The notes under the pieces: generated by a model | The model's input: the letters and a program-made list of their open reading frames with translations, nothing else | The model's database searches: none | What the model was told of the DNA's origin: nothing | Program-made: the position numbers and the translations under genes | Origin: Curvibacter sp. PD_MW3 | GTDB taxonomy: Bacteria > Pseudomonadota > Gammaproteobacteria > Burkholderiales > Burkholderiaceae_C | Assembly: GCA_002633085.1 (NCBI GenBank) | Contig: NSIV01000001.1 | Location: forward strand, 124,001 to 188,000 | Direction of reading: 5' to 3' | Length of the DNA: 64,000 bases | Shown here: piece after piece, positions 42,788 through 54,634 of the stretch | Layout: the number at the start of each line of letters is the position of its first letter | Numbering within the stretch: position 1 is the stretch's first letter

Positions 42788-44857
42788 ATGACAGGCAACT
42801 CAGCGCTGATTCTGGCGCTCGTCTGCGGGCTGATCGCCGTAGCCTACGGCTTCTGGGCACGCAGCTGGATTCTTTCCCAGGACGCCGGCAATGCGCGGAT
42901 GCAGGAAATCGCAGCCGCCATCCAGACCGGTGCGGCCGCCTACCTGGCGCGCCAGTACAAGACCATCGGCATCGTCGGTATCGTTCTGGCCATCCTGATC
43001 GGGGTCTTCCTCGACGGCCAGACCGCCATCGGCTTCATCATCGGCGCCGTGCTCTCGGGCGCCTGCGGCTTCATCGGCATGAATGTGTCGGTGCGTGCCA
43101 ACGTGCGCACGGCACAGGCCGCCACCAAGGGCATTGGCCCGGCACTGGACGTCGCCTTCCGCGGCGGCGCCATCACCGGGATGCTGGTGGTGGGCCTGGG
43201 CCTGCTGGGGGTAACGGTGTTCTACTGGTTCCTGGTGGGCAACGGCAACCTGAACGCCGGCACCAACCTGGCCAAGCTGCTCAACCCGCTGATCGGTTTT
43301 GCCTTCGGTTCTTCGCTGATCTCCATCTTCGCCCGTCTGGGCGGCGGCATCTTCACCAAGGGCGCCGACGTGGGCGCCGACCTGGTGGGCAAGGTCGAGG
43401 CCGGCATTCCGGAGGATGACCCGCGCAATCCGGCCGTGATCGCCGACAACGTGGGCGACAACGTGGGCGACTGCGCCGGCATGGCGGCTGACCTGTTCGA
43501 GACCTACGCCGTCACGCTGATCGCCACCATGGTGCTGGGTGCCCTGCTGGTGGCCGGTGCCGGCACCAGTGCGGTGGTCTACCCGCTGGCCCTGGGCGCG
43601 GTGTCCATCATCGCCTCCATCATTGGCTGCTTCTTCGTGAAGGCCAGCCCAGGCATGAAGAACGTGATGCCGGCCCTGTACAAGGGCTTGGCGGTGGCCG
43701 GCGGACTCTCGCTGGTGGCCTTCTTCTTCGTCACGATGTGGCTGATTCCGGACAACGCCATTACCGCCAGCGGCAGCCAGATGCGTCTGTTCGGTGCCTG
43801 CGCCGTCGGCCTGGTGCTGACCGCCGCCCTGGTGTGGATCACCGAGTACTACACCGGCACGCAGTACGCCCCGGTGCAGCACATCGCGCAAGCCTCCACC
43901 ACCGGCCACGGCACCAACATCATTGCCGGCCTGGGCGTCTCCATGCGCTCCACCGCATGGCCTGTGATCTTCGTCTGTACTGCAATCTGGATCTCCTTCC
44001 AGTTGGCCGGCCTGTACGGTATTGCCGTTGCCGCGACCTCCATGCTGAGCATGGCGGGCATCGTGGTGGCGCTCGACGCCTACGGCCCCATCACCGACAA
44101 CGCCGGCGGCATTGCCGAGATGGCCGAACTGCCGTCCAGCGTGCGCGACATCACCGACCCGCTGGACGCCGTGGGCAACACCACCAAGGCCGTGACCAAG
44201 GGTTATGCCATCGGCTCGGCCGGCCTGGCCTCGCTGGTGCTGTTCGCCGACTACACCCACAAGCTGGAATCTTTCGGCAAGGTCATCAGCTTCGACCTGA
44301 GCAACCCGATGGTCATCATCGGCCTGATCATTGGCGGCCTGATCCCCTACCTGTTCGGCGCCATGGCCATGGAAGCCGTGGGCCGCGCCGCCGGTGCGGT
44401 GGTGGTCGAAGTGCGCCGCCAGTTCCGCGACATCAAGGGCATCATGGACGGCTCGGGCAAGCCCGAATACGACACCGCGGTCGACATGCTGACCACGGCC
44501 GCCATCAAGGAAATGATGATCCCCTCGCTGCTGCCCGTGGTCGTGCCGGTCCTGGTTGGCCTGGTGCTCGGCCCGGCCGCGTTGGGGGGCCTGCTGATGG
44601 GTACCATTGTGACCGGCCTGTTTGTCGCCATCTCCATGTGCACCGGCGGCGGTGCCTGGGACAACGCCAAGAAGTACATTGAAGACGGCCACCATGGCGG
44701 CAAGGGCAGCGAGGCGCACAAGGCGGCCGTTACCGGTGACACGGTGGGCGATCCCTACAAGGACACCGCCGGCCCGGCCATCAACCCGCTGATCAAGATC
44801 ATCAACATCGTGGCGCTGCTGATCGTGCCGCTGATGATGAAGTTCCACGGCGGCTAA
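42788..44857 (+). CDS. hppA: Membrane-bound proton-pumping pyrophosphatase, K+-independent type
   Basis: A 689-residue, about 16-helix pump that uses pyrophosphate to move H+ across the inner membrane. Signatures: [53 protein letters not shown], and later [24 protein letters not shown]. The Lys in GNTTKA replaces the Ala of K+-dependent forms, so it should be K+-independent. I start at ATG 42788 with AGGAG upstream. The C-terminus [22 protein letters not shown] is typical. Confidence 0.95.
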   Translation: MTGNSALILALVCGLIAVAYGFWARSWILSQDAGNARMQEIAAAIQTGAAAYLARQYKTIGIVGIVLAILIGVFLDGQTAIGFIIGAVLSGACGFIGMNVSVRANVRTAQAATKGIGPALDVAFRGGAITGMLVVGLGLLGVTVFYWFLVGNGNLNAGTNLAKLLNPLIGFAFGSSLISIFARLGGGIFTKGADVGADLVGKVEAGIPEDDPRNPAVIADNVGDNVGDCAGMAADLFETYAVTLIATMVLGALLVAGAGTSAVVYPLALGAVSIIASIIGCFFVKASPGMKNVMPALYKGLAVAGGLSLVAFFFVTMWLIPDNAITASGSQMRLFGACAVGLVLTAALVWITEYYTGTQYAPVQHIAQASTTGHGTNIIAGLGVSMRSTAWPVIFVCTAIWISFQLAGLYGIAVAATSMLSMAGIVVALDAYGPITDNAGGIAEMAELPSSVRDITDPLDAVGNTTKAVTKGYAIGSAGLASLVLFADYTHKLESFGKVISFDLSNPMVIIGLIIGGLIPYLFGAMAMEAVGRAAGAVVVEVRRQFRDIKGIMDGSGKPEYDTAVDMLTTAAIKEMMIPSLLPVVVPVLVGLVLGPAALGGLLMGTIVTGLFVAISMCTGGGAWDNAKKYIEDGHHGGKGSEAHKAAVTGDTVGDPYKDTAGPAINPLIKIINIVALLIVPLMMKFHGG

Positions 44858-44882
44858 GCCCGGCGCTTGACGCCCAGAATCC

Positions 44883-44909
44883 AAGCCCGCTTCGGCGGGC
44901 TTTTTATTT
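44883..44909 (+). terminator. hppA terminator
   Basis: An 8-bp stem AAGCCCGC with GCGGGCTT and a UUCG tetraloop, followed by TTTTTATTT. It starts 25 bases past the hppA stop. A textbook intrinsic terminator. Confidence 0.93.
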
Positions 44910-45214
44910 GCTATATTTTCAATAGCGCCTCGCGCCGAAACGACGGGGCAGAGGCCTCAAAAAGCCCCAATCTGCAGCAACCCGGCATACCATTCCGCCC
45001 GGGCGCTGACGCGGCCCCAGCGGTTCTGCCAGCCTCACGGACGCACCCCCTGTCAACCCGGAGTTGCATCCCGGACACAGCCAGGCGACCGCTGATCGCC
45101 CACGACCCCTGCGTCACTTGCCCAATGGCCGATTCCCTTACACTGGAGCCATGTCGGACAGACCCGGGGTTACATCGGGCTGAGCCAGCCAAGACACTCA
45201 GGGGAAATATTGAC
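44910..45214. other. Non-coding gap after hppA
   Basis: About 300 bases without a gene I would support. An open frame extends through here into the next gene, but its translation is Pro/Arg-rich and lacks a ribosome site. A promoter for the following gene should lie here; I find no clear hexamer pair. Confidence 0.5.
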
Positions 45215-45739
45215 ATGTTCGGATTTTTCGGAATCGGACGAGCCGGGCGAAAGCATCGGGACGACGCCGCGACAGATTTTGCGTCCCTGCCGTCGTCCTC
45301 ATTACCGCTTAGCACCCAGCAACACACCGCCACCCACCGCGAACTGGTGCGGGTCGTGCTGCGCGACACCTTGCGCATGAATGGCATTCCGCCCGAGTGG
45401 GTGGGCTGCGAAATCCTGACCCGCGCCCGCAGCGGTGGCGATCCTGTCCTGCAGATCCAGGTGCTGATCCATCAATGGCACGATGGGCTGTTGCGCTACG
45501 CACCGTTGATCCAGCAACAACTGCTGCAGGCACTGCAGCGTTTTGACCCCGCCACCGACCATTCCCGGCACACGGTGGTCTGGCGTTTTTCCCCGGCCTG
45601 TGAGTGCCCTTACACGTCCATGCCTGAGCCCGGTTACTGGACCTCGGCCACGGCCTTGCCCAAATTCGACCTCTCCCCCTCAGACCGCGACCATCTTGAC
45701 AGCGGATTTGCCCCTACCCAGCAAGGCCAATGGCGCTGA
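45215..45739 (+). CDS. Hypothetical protein upstream of a LuxR-type response regulator
   Basis: About 174 residues from ATG 45215 with AGGGGA nine bases upstream. No family recognised. A Gly/Arg-rich start (FGFFGIGRAGRKHRDDA), a Ser/Thr linker, then a compact domain: HRELVRVVLRDTLRMNGIPPEWVGCEILTRA, VLQIQVLIHQWHDGLLRYAPLIQQQLLQAL, VVWRFSPACECPYTSMPEPGYW. It resembles small comamonad proteins of unknown role. It lies 100 bases before the response regulator on the same strand. Confidence 0.7.
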   Translation: MFGFFGIGRAGRKHRDDAATDFASLPSSSLPLSTQQHTATHRELVRVVLRDTLRMNGIPPEWVGCEILTRARSGGDPVLQIQVLIHQWHDGLLRYAPLIQQQLLQALQRFDPATDHSRHTVVWRFSPACECPYTSMPEPGYWTSATALPKFDLSPSDRDHLDSGFAPTQQGQWR

Positions 45740-45838
45740 GGTGACTCTGGCAACCGCAGCGGCGCGTGATTTGACCGGCAGAGCGCCAAACTTGAGCTAA
45801 CATGCCAGTTGGCACCCTGACGAATGCTGGAGAGACTG

Positions 45839-46495
45839 TTGAAAATTCTCGTCGTTGACGACCATGCCTTGGTTCGCGAAGGCTTGCGTCAAGTCCTCAA
45901 AGGACTTGGCGCTGACGTTGACGTTCTGGAAGCCGGGCTGTGCGGACGCGCCTTCGAACTCGCCGACCTGCACACCGACCTGGATCTGGTCCTGCTGGAC
46001 TACCACCTGCCCGACATGAACGGGCTGGATGCGCTTGACGTTTTCGCCCGCAAACATCCTGAACTTCCCGTCATCGTCCTCTCCGGCTCGGTCAATCCGC
46101 GTGTCATGCGCCAGGTCATGAACAAAGGTGCCGCTGCTTTTCTCACCAAGTCGGGCATGAGCGATGAACTGCTCTCCGTGACCCGCCTGGTCCTCGCCGG
46201 CGACGTTTATGTCCCGCCGGAGGTGATGGCCGCCATGGCCGACCAACCTGAAGCTGAACTGCAAGCAGGCCAATCCGCCCCCCAATTCACACCACGCCAG
46301 GAAGAGGTGCTGTACCTGCTACTTGACGGTTATGCCAACAAGGAAATCGGACGCATGCTCAACTTGTCCGATGAAACCGTCAAGAACCACGTGACCGCCA
46401 TCCTGCGCGGTTTTGGTGTGACCACGCGCACCCAGGCGGTCCTGGCGGCCAATCGTCACGGCTACGTGCGCTCGCACACCGGCGACACCGATTAA
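45839..46495 (+). CDS. LuxR/NarL-type response regulator
   Basis: About 218 residues from TTG 45839 (KILVVDDHALVREGL follows). GGAGAG lies five bases upstream; ATG 45824 in frame is the other candidate. The receiver has the acid pair DD, phospho-Asp in VLLDYHLPDMNG, and Lys in FLTKSGMS. The output helix-turn-helix reads FTPRQEEVLYLLLDGYANKEIGRMLNLSDETVKNHVTAIL. It converges with the hybrid kinase gene, its likely partner. Confidence 0.92.
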   Translation: MKILVVDDHALVREGLRQVLKGLGADVDVLEAGLCGRAFELADLHTDLDLVLLDYHLPDMNGLDALDVFARKHPELPVIVLSGSVNPRVMRQVMNKGAAAFLTKSGMSDELLSVTRLVLAGDVYVPPEVMAAMADQPEAELQAGQSAPQFTPRQEEVLYLLLDGYANKEIGRMLNLSDETVKNHVTAILRGFGVTTRTQAVLAANRHGYVRSHTGDTD

Positions 46496-46518
46496 GGCGT
46501 CGACAGGACCCCTGCCCC

Positions 46519-48459
46519 CTACGACGTGCCCACGGTGCCGTCACCCGGCACCAACCGGCGCAACAAGGTGCGCAGCTTGGCCGGTCGCACCGGCTTGTGC
46601 AGCAGGGGGACGCCGGCATCGCGGCAAACCTGCATCAAGCTCGGATCGGTGTCGCCACTCATGAGACAGGCCGGCACAGGGCGCCCCAGTGCAGCCCGTA
46701 GCCGGGAGAGTGTGTCCACCCCCGTCGCCCTGTCGCGCAACCGGTAATCACTGAGGATGACCTGCGGCATGAACGTGGCGGAGACAGCGGATAAGGCGCC
46801 CTGCAAGTCTTCCACCGTCACCACGGTGCAGCCCCAGGAGGTCAGCAAACCCGACAGCGCCTGGGCAGAGGCGCGGTCATCCTCAATGACCAGCACTTGC
46901 AAACCATCCAGCCCACCTGCCGACAGCGCATCCGACGGCGCAGAGGTCTTGGCGGCGCGCGCAGAGGGGGCGGTGGTCGGCACCTCAATGCTGAAACGCG
47001 TGCCACGGCCGGGAACGGAGGTCAGCCGCAGCGGGTGTCCCAACAACTTCGCCGTACGGTCCACGATGTGCAGCCCCAGTCCCAGCCCCTTGCTGCGATC
47101 ACGTTCAGGATTCGCAAGCTGGAAGAACTCCTTGAAGATATCCTGCTGGTGCTCGGGCGCAATACCGATGCCGCTGTCCCAGACTTCGATGCGCAGATGG
47201 TTGCCGTCGCGGCTTGGGCGGCAGGCCAACAAAACGCCGCCATGGCGCGTATAGCGCAAGGCATTGCTCACCAGATTGAGCAGGATGCGGCTGAGCAGGA
47301 TCGGATCACTCAGTACCCAGGCCTCGCAGGGGCGCACGCGAAGACGCAAGCCCTTTTCTGCCGCCACAGGCGACAGACCACCGCGCAGTGGCTCCAACAG
47401 CTCCATGATCGGGAACGCCTGCAGATGAACCTTGATCGCATCGGCATCGAGCCGGGAAATGTCCAGCAGCGAGTCGAGCAAGTCCTGCATGGCACGTACC
47501 GACGCCTCCAGATTGACGATCAAGTGCCGGGTTTCCGCGTCATGCGGCAGTTGCGCCAGTCGTGCCACAAACATCCCCAAGGCATGGGTTGGCTGGCGCA
47601 AATCGTGGCTGGCTGCTGCCAGGAAACGTGACTTGGCCAGCGTGGCCGTCTCGGCCTCTTCCTTTTTCTCGCGCAAGGCCAACGTCGCCAGATCCACCCG
47701 CTGTTCCAGCTCATCACGTCCGTGCTCCAGGCGTTCGGCCATCTGGTTCAACCCCTGCTGCAGATCGCGCAAAGGATCGTTCGGCAGAACCTCTCCGCGC
47801 GCAGACAGTTCTCCGCGCCCAAGGCGTTCGATCATGTCGGACACGCGCAGGATCGGATCGATCACCCCCTGGCCGATGCGCACCGCCAGAAAGCCTCCCA
47901 ACAACAAGCCGCCCAGCGTCACGGCCAGGCCGACCATCAGCATGTCGCGCTCACGGGACACCACGGTCTGGCGCGACATCTCGATCACCACATGCCCCAG
48001 TACCTGGCTCACAGCCTTGCTGACCTGGCCGCCACCGTCGAACGCATCGTCCAGCCGGACCGGCATCGCGGTCACGGGCTGGACCAGCACGTCGCGGTGG
48101 GTGGTCTCGTCATTCCACTCGCTCTCGTTGTCACCCAACAGCGGCAAGTTGACATAACCGGTCTTGCCGGCCCGTGCCAGCACATTCCCCATGACATCCT
48201 GAATCACCACCGAGCGCACGTCCGGCTCGCGCAAGGCGCCCGCCGCCACCGCTTGCAAGCTGCTGGTATTGCCGGAAAAAATGCCGTATTCGCTGGCGCT
48301 GGCCACCTGGCGCGCCAACGACCGGGCGCGTTGTCCGTGCGCCTCGTCAAGATCGCCAACCCGACCCAGCAAAAACACGGCCGAAAGCAAAAAAGCCATC
48401 AGCGTCACGGGCAGCAAGGCAGCCATCAGCACCCGGTCACGGATATCGAAGAACTTCAT
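46519..48459 (-). CDS. Hybrid sensor histidine kinase
   Basis: A 646-residue membrane kinase: helix 1 (about 11-32), periplasmic domain (about 33-170), helix 2 (about 173-195), HAMP, HisKA with phospho-His in SHDLRQPTHALG (His 285), HATPase (NLVSNALRYTRHGGV, WDSGIGIAPEHQ, SKGLGLGLHIV), and a C-terminal receiver (VLVIEDDRASAQAL, phospho-Asp in ILSDYRLRD, Lys in LLHKPVRP). It follows the substrate-binding-protein gene in ATGA overlap. Signal and target are unknown. Confidence 0.94.
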   Translation of the reverse strand: MKFFDIRDRVLMAALLPVTLMAFLLSAVFLLGRVGDLDEAHGQRARSLARQVASASEYGIFSGNTSSLQAVAAGALREPDVRSVVIQDVMGNVLARAGKTGYVNLPLLGDNESEWNDETTHRDVLVQPVTAMPVRLDDAFDGGGQVSKAVSQVLGHVVIEMSRQTVVSRERDMLMVGLAVTLGGLLLGGFLAVRIGQGVIDPILRVSDMIERLGRGELSARGEVLPNDPLRDLQQGLNQMAERLEHGRDELEQRVDLATLALREKKEEAETATLAKSRFLAAASHDLRQPTHALGMFVARLAQLPHDAETRHLIVNLEASVRAMQDLLDSLLDISRLDADAIKVHLQAFPIMELLEPLRGGLSPVAAEKGLRLRVRPCEAWVLSDPILLSRILLNLVSNALRYTRHGGVLLACRPSRDGNHLRIEVWDSGIGIAPEHQQDIFKEFFQLANPERDRSKGLGLGLHIVDRTAKLLGHPLRLTSVPGRGTRFSIEVPTTAPSARAAKTSAPSDALSAGGLDGLQVLVIEDDRASAQALSGLLTSWGCTVVTVEDLQGALSAVSATFMPQVILSDYRLRDRATGVDTLSRLRAALGRPVPACLMSGDTDPSLMQVCRDAGVPLLHKPVRPAKLRTLLRRLVPGDGTVGTS

Positions 48460-49391
48460 GACCCTCTCTCCAGACGCCTCAGGCGTTCCGTCAAAGCTTG
48501 TGGCTCCAGATTCAAGCCGAGCGAACGAGCCACATACTCATTGACACTGACGCTGAAATCCTGCGGATACTGCGGCAAACCGAGCGCTCGCCCCTGAAAA
48601 AAAGCACGCGCCATTGCGCCGGCCTGCTGCCCGATCTGGGTTGGCGTCGAATACACCGCCAGCAGGGCACCTGCGCGCACATACGCCGGGGAAAATGCCA
48701 CCATCGGCACCTGGGCCCGGAACGAGGTCAGCAGGATGTTCTGGATGCTGCTGCTGTTGTAGATCTGGGGGTCGGCCAGTGCCAGCAACACGTCAGCCTC
48801 ATTCAAAATTTTCTTCAAATCATTGAAGACGGGCTCCTGCGGCTCCACCCGGGCGCTCACCAGCTTCAGGCTTCGCGTTACGGCCGCCTCTTCCAACTGC
48901 GCCTGCTGCGCCAGCGACTCGCTTCCCAGCAGCACCCCCACACGGCGCGCCTGCGGCAGGGCCAGCCGGACCAGGTCGAGCTGACGGGTCAGTGGCTGGT
49001 TGAGATAAAGCGCCGTGAACTGACCGGAAACCCGGCGACCGCTGTCGCGCAGCACGCGCTCAAAACTCGCACGCGGCAACAGGGTGGCCAGCACCGGCGC
49101 CTTGACTTCGCTGCGCGCCAGTACAGTCGTCGCCTCGACCCCCAAGGCAATGAACAGGCGAGCACCCGTTACTTCTGCGGCGTTCCACTCGGCCGTCGTC
49201 ATCTGGTGCACATCGCGCCGTGTCACGTTGCTGCGGGCCAGTTCGCCCAATACGGCATCGGCCGCCTCCTGGTAAGCCGTGCTGCGCTCGCTGCTCACGA
49301 TCACCACGGCCCATTCCGCTGCGCGGGATGGCACCGCCGCGCAGAAGAACAGGAAAAGGAACAGCAGCGAACGCTGCAGGTACAACGTCAT
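48456..49391 (-). CDS. Orphan ABC-type substrate-binding protein (sensory)
   Basis: A 311-residue periplasmic binding protein of the ABC_sub_bind family. Signal peptide at residues 1-25 (LFLFFCAAVPSRAAE). The two-lobed fold shows WAVVIVSSERSTAYQEAADAVLGEL, LFIALGVEATTVL, ARRVGVLLGSESLAQQAQLEEAA, and VPMVAFSPAYVRAGALLAVYS. No permease or ATPase genes are nearby. The ATGA overlap with the hybrid kinase suggests it presents a ligand to the kinase. Confidence 0.85.
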   Translation of the reverse strand: MTLYLQRSLLFLFLFFCAAVPSRAAEWAVVIVSSERSTAYQEAADAVLGELARSNVTRRDVHQMTTAEWNAAEVTGARLFIALGVEATTVLARSEVKAPVLATLLPRASFERVLRDSGRRVSGQFTALYLNQPLTRQLDLVRLALPQARRVGVLLGSESLAQQAQLEEAAVTRSLKLVSARVEPQEPVFNDLKKILNEADVLLALADPQIYNSSSIQNILLTSFRAQVPMVAFSPAYVRAGALLAVYSTPTQIGQQAGAMARAFFQGRALGLPQYPQDFSVSVNEYVARSLGLNLEPQALTERLRRLERGS

Positions 49392-49400
49392 GGATCGGAT

Positions 49401-51350
49401 TCAGTTTTCCAGTTTGAGCATCACGTAGGCCTGCTGGCGAAAATAGAAGCTGGGCAAGAAATCCTGGTACGACGGGCCCAGGTTCTGCACGACCAATGAG
49501 ATCTCACCCCGCCGGCTTCCCAGATGCAAGGCCTTGGCCAGACGAAAATCGATACGGCTCATGGCAGGGGCCTGAGCATCGGTACCGGGGAAATGGCTGG
49601 CATCCACTTGGTAGTACATCAGGCTGGCCTCCACACCTTGGGGCAGTTTCTGCATCAGCATCAGCCCCATGCTGTGAAAGGGCCGGGGAGAATAAGTGCC
49701 ACTGACCGACTGGCTGTTGTCGACCAAGGACTGATTAAAGATCAGCTGTCCGTCGCGCCAGGGCTGCCATTTGATCTGGTACTCGACCCCATGGATATTG
49801 AAGTCTTCACCATTTCTGAAATCAACCGCCTGGTTGTTGCCGCCACTGCCCGGCAAGGCATAGTTGAATGACTTGATGTAGTCCCTGACATCTTCCTCGA
49901 AAACACGCACATCGAGGTTCAGCCCCAGCCGGGGAAACTCTCCCAGATAGCCAATTTCGCGCGACAGCACCAGTTCAGGGCCGACGTTACCGCGTGCCAC
50001 GGTCGTGGAGTCAAGCAGCGTGCCATTCAGGTAGTAGCGCACATTACCGGACTTCTCGTACGTACTCGGCGGTCGGATCGCCCGTGTCAGGCCGTAGCGC
50101 AGCGTATGGCCTTCGGTAAGATGCCAGTTCAGCATCACGCGCGGCGACAGATGGTCCCCGCTCACGTTGCCCCGCTCGAACATACCTCCTGCGTTGAGCA
50201 CCAGATCCTTGTGCAGGCGCCACTCGGCATTGCCAAACAGGCGAACGAAATCCGTCGCAAATTCAGCATCGGTGTTGTAGAGCGGACGCGAAACAAGACT
50301 CTCGCGCCGCAGCTCGCCACCCCACACCAGACGCAAGTCGGCGCCCTTGCGCAGGGTATGTTGCAACATCAGGTTATCGTTGTTGGCACGGCCACCGAAA
50401 CTGATCGTCACCCCCGCAATCGGCCGATAAGGAAACTTGTCGCTGATGGTTTCGGTGGTATGTGAAAACTGAACTGCCAGGTCTTCGTCCGGCCCCAGGC
50501 TGCGCCGCCAGTCCAGCTGAACAAAGGAGGTATCCATCGAGCGCGTCCGCACGTCGTTGCCCTCCTGATCCGAAAAGCCGACACCGGCATCGATCACCGT
50601 CTGTCCGGCGCGCAACTCGACCTGATCCGCTGGACTGGTGCGCAAGTCGGCCCTGAGATTGACACGGTTGACCCGGTCAGGACCACTGGCGCCACTCAGG
50701 CCATGATCGGCACGGCGGTCCGCCGTCAGCCGAAAACGTGCCCTGTCATCGCCCCAACCCAGGCGCACCAGTGCATCCTGGATGCCGTTCTCCCCCGACG
50801 CGACCTGGGCCTGCACGCCCTGGGTATCCACCGTGTCCCGCGTCACGATGTTGATGGTGCCGAGAAAGGCACGGGCGCCGTAGGCGGCCGAATTGGAGCC
50901 ACGCAGCACCTCGATGCGCTCAATGTCCTCGATCGCCACCGTCTGCAGCCCGGTGCCGGTCCCCCCCTGCATGTAGGGGGAGTAGACCGAGCGGCCATCC
51001 ACCATCACCTGCACGTGGTTGGAATAGTCGCTCAGACTGGTGTGGTAGCTGCCCTGCGGCGTATTGCTCTCGAAGGACGTGCTGACCCGGAACCCCGGCA
51101 CCAGGCGCAACAGGTCGGCCACATCGCGCGCACCACTCATGCGAATCATCTGGCGGTCAAGAATGGTCACCGCGCCAGGTGCCTCATCCAGCCGCTGCGG
51201 CAGGCGTGACACCGACAGCACAATCGGCACCTCGCCGAGGTAATCCTTCTCGGACAAGGCGGCCAATTCCTGGGCGCAGGTCAACTGCGCCAGGCCCAGC
51301 ATGGCGAAGAACAAGCCGTTCAAATGGATTCGACGTTTCAGGTGCATCAT
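49401..51350 (-). CDS. TonB-dependent outer-membrane receptor
   Basis: About 649 residues from ATG 51350 (an in-frame TTG at 51365 is possible). Signal peptide ([25 protein letters not shown]). Plug domain with [50 protein letters not shown] and [28 protein letters not shown]; then a 22-strand barrel. It carries a TonB-type plug but no clear siderophore motif. It lies ten bases before the substrate-binding gene, so the three form one unit. It ends in LKLEN rather than an aromatic residue. Confidence 0.93.
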   Translation of the reverse strand: MMHLKRRIHLNGLFFAMLGLAQLTCAQELAALSEKDYLGEVPIVLSVSRLPQRLDEAPGAVTILDRQMIRMSGARDVADLLRLVPGFRVSTSFESNTPQGSYHTSLSDYSNHVQVMVDGRSVYSPYMQGGTGTGLQTVAIEDIERIEVLRGSNSAAYGARAFLGTINIVTRDTVDTQGVQAQVASGENGIQDALVRLGWGDDRARFRLTADRRADHGLSGASGPDRVNRVNLRADLRTSPADQVELRAGQTVIDAGVGFSDQEGNDVRTRSMDTSFVQLDWRRSLGPDEDLAVQFSHTTETISDKFPYRPIAGVTISFGGRANNDNLMLQHTLRKGADLRLVWGGELRRESLVSRPLYNTDAEFATDFVRLFGNAEWRLHKDLVLNAGGMFERGNVSGDHLSPRVMLNWHLTEGHTLRYGLTRAIRPPSTYEKSGNVRYYLNGTLLDSTTVARGNVGPELVLSREIGYLGEFPRLGLNLDVRVFEEDVRDYIKSFNYALPGSGGNNQAVDFRNGEDFNIHGVEYQIKWQPWRDGQLIFNQSLVDNSQSVSGTYSPRPFHSMGLMLMQKLPQGVEASLMYYQVDASHFPGTDAQAPAMSRIDFRLAKALHLGSRRGEISLVVQNLGPSYQDFLPSFYFRQQAYVMLKLEN

Positions 51351-51440
51351 GGGGTTGTCTGTCAACGACTATTTTTTGCTTCCCGCCCCCCGATTCTGCA
51401 CAGTCTGCAGGGCCACCCCAGACAGGCGACAATAAGGGCC

Positions 51441-52592
51441 ATGTCCGAACGCGTCATTCCCCTGGTTGATCAGCGCATTCCCACGCTGAGCGCCCCTGCT
51501 GCAGCCTTTGAACCGGCCACCCGCATGGCAGCCAACGGCCTGCTGGCCGACCGCCTGGGCCGGCCGCTACGCGACCTGCGCATCAGCGTCACCGACCGCT
51601 GCAATTTCCGCTGCAACTACTGCATGCCGAAGGAAACCTTCGACAAGGACTACCCCTACCTGCCGCACAGCGCGCTGCTGAGCTTTGAGGAGATCACCCG
51701 AGTGGCTCGCCTCTTCGCCGCCCATGGTGTGCGCAAGATCCGCCTGACCGGTGGTGAACCGCTGCTGCGCAAGAACATCGAGATCCTGATCGAACAGCTC
51801 GCCGCCCTGCGCACCGTGGACGGCGAACCGCTGGACCTGACCCTCACCACCAACGGCTCGCTGCTGACGCGCAAGGCCCAGGCCTTGAAGGATGCCGGCC
51901 TGCGACGCATCACCGTCAGCCTGGACGGGCTGGACGATGCGGTGTTCCGTCGCATGAACGACGTCGACTTTCCGGTGGCCGACGTGCTGGCCGGCATTGA
52001 AGCGGCCAAAGCGGCGGGTCTGGGGCCGATCAAGATCAACATGGTGGTCAAGCGCGGCACCAACGAACACGAGATCCTGCCCATGGTGCGGCATTTCAAA
52101 GGCTCCGGGATGGTGTTGCGCTTCATCGAGTACATGGACGTCGGCGCCACCAATGGCTGGCGCATGGACGAGGTGCTGCCATCCAGCGAGGTGGTCAAGC
52201 TGATCCAGACCGAGATGCCGCTGGTGCAACTGGAGCCCAGCGCCCCGGGCGAGACTGCCGAGCGCTGGGGTTTTGCCGATGCCGAAGGCAAACACGACGA
52301 GGCGGCCGGCGAGATCGGCGTCATCAGCAGCGTGACCCACGCTTTCTGTGGCGACTGCAATCGGGCCCGCCTCTCCACCGAGGGCCGGCTCTATCTGTGC
52401 CTGTTTGCCACACAGGGCCACGACCTGCGCAGCCTGATCCGCGGTGAGGCCAGCGATGCGGACATCATCTCGGCCATCGGCCACATCTGGGGCGCCCGTG
52501 ACGACCGCTACTCCGAGCAACGTGCCGCCCAACCACCGGACACCGGTCACGCGTCCCAGCGCCGCGTCGAGATGAGCTACATCGGAGGATAG
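51441..52592 (+). CDS. moaA: GTP 3',8-cyclase (molybdenum cofactor synthesis)
   Basis: A 383-residue radical-SAM enzyme making 3',8-cyclo-7,8-dihydro-GTP. The first cluster is CNFRCNYC (CxxxCxxC), the second at [21 protein letters not shown], and the C-terminal GG is kept (MSYIGG). I start at ATG 51441; the open frame continues upstream without a conserved start. It diverges from the TonB-receptor gene and begins the moaA-mobA-moeA cluster. Confidence 0.96.
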   Translation: MSERVIPLVDQRIPTLSAPAAAFEPATRMAANGLLADRLGRPLRDLRISVTDRCNFRCNYCMPKETFDKDYPYLPHSALLSFEEITRVARLFAAHGVRKIRLTGGEPLLRKNIEILIEQLAALRTVDGEPLDLTLTTNGSLLTRKAQALKDAGLRRITVSLDGLDDAVFRRMNDVDFPVADVLAGIEAAKAAGLGPIKINMVVKRGTNEHEILPMVRHFKGSGMVLRFIEYMDVGATNGWRMDEVLPSSEVVKLIQTEMPLVQLEPSAPGETAERWGFADAEGKHDEAAGEIGVISSVTHAFCGDCNRARLSTEGRLYLCLFATQGHDLRSLIRGEASDADIISAIGHIWGARDDRYSEQRAAQPPDTGHASQRRVEMSYIGG

Positions 52593-52601
52593 GACTTGGC
52601 G

Positions 52602-52696
52602 TACCCCCAGGCTGCGCGCACTGCGTGTCGCTTCGCCACCCCCCTTGCAGGGGGCGACGCCAGCGGCCCGGCGAAGCCGGTTCCGCGGCGTCCTGC
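52602..52696. repeat. Intergenic REP-like repeat
   Basis: About 95 bases of interleaved inverted repeats between moaA and mobA, including CCCCCTTGCAGGGGG and CCGGCGAAGCCGG. I recall similar elements between genes of many Comamonadaceae genomes. No second copy is seen in this window, so the family claim rests on memory. Confidence 0.6.
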
Positions 52697-52740
52697 GGTT
52701 GACACCGTCTGACATTGCTACAACGGAAAAGGAATCTCAC

Positions 52741-53364
52741 TTGATCGCTCCAGAAGAAATCACCGGCCTGATCCTGGCCGGCGGACGCGGCAGCCGCATG
52801 GGCGGCGTGGACAAGGGCTTGCAGAATCTCAACGGCATGCCCATGGCCCTGCACATCCTGCTGCGACTGCAGATGCAGACTGGCCAAGTCATGATCAACG
52901 CCAACCGCAACCTGGCGGCCTACGAGTCCTTTGGCGTACCGGTCTGGCCCGACGTGCTGGCCGATTACGCCGGACCGCTGGCCGGCTTCCTGACCGGACT
53001 GGAGCGTTGCGAGACGCCCTATCTGGCCACGGTGCCGTGCGACACACCGCGCTTCCCGCTCGATCTGGTGCCGCGCCTGGCCGAGGCGCTAGAACGCGAG
53101 GACGCCGACATTGCCATGGCGGCCGCGCCGGAGCAAGACAAGGACGGCCAGATCAAGGTGCGTACCCAGCCGGTGTTCTGCCTGTTGCGCGTGGAACTGC
53201 TGGAAAGCCTGGTTGACTTCACCCACAAGGGCGGGCGCAAGATCGACGCCTGGACGGCACTGCACAAGACGGTGGTCGTGCCTTTTGACCAGCCCGGCGA
53301 CGACCCGTTGGCTTTTTCCAATGCCAATACGCTGGCGGAACTGCAGCAGCTGGAAAAATCTTGA
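52741..53364 (+). CDS. mobA: Molybdenum cofactor guanylyltransferase
   Basis: About 207 residues from TTG 52741, with AAAGGA about eight bases upstream. The nucleotidyltransferase motif [19 protein letters not shown] is complete, followed by [26 protein letters not shown] and VPCDTPRFP. It adds GMP to molybdopterin. It lies between moaA and moeA; a REP-like repeat precedes it. Confidence 0.94.
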   Translation: MIAPEEITGLILAGGRGSRMGGVDKGLQNLNGMPMALHILLRLQMQTGQVMINANRNLAAYESFGVPVWPDVLADYAGPLAGFLTGLERCETPYLATVPCDTPRFPLDLVPRLAEALEREDADIAMAAAPEQDKDGQIKVRTQPVFCLLRVELLESLVDFTHKGGRKIDAWTALHKTVVVPFDQPGDDPLAFSNANTLAELQQLEKS

Positions 53365-53365
53365 C

Positions 53366-54631
<1,266 letters not shown>

Positions 54632-54634
54632 CAC

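Noticed and set aside
42800-44884. Minus-strand open frame of 694 codons opposite hppA
   Set aside because: Its translation is His/Gly/Ala-rich low complexity, a mirror of hppA codon use. hppA is certain from its motifs.
51351-51440. Molybdenum-cofactor riboswitch before moaA
   Set aside because: The gap to the divergent TonB-receptor gene is too short and shows no conserved Moco RNA pattern.
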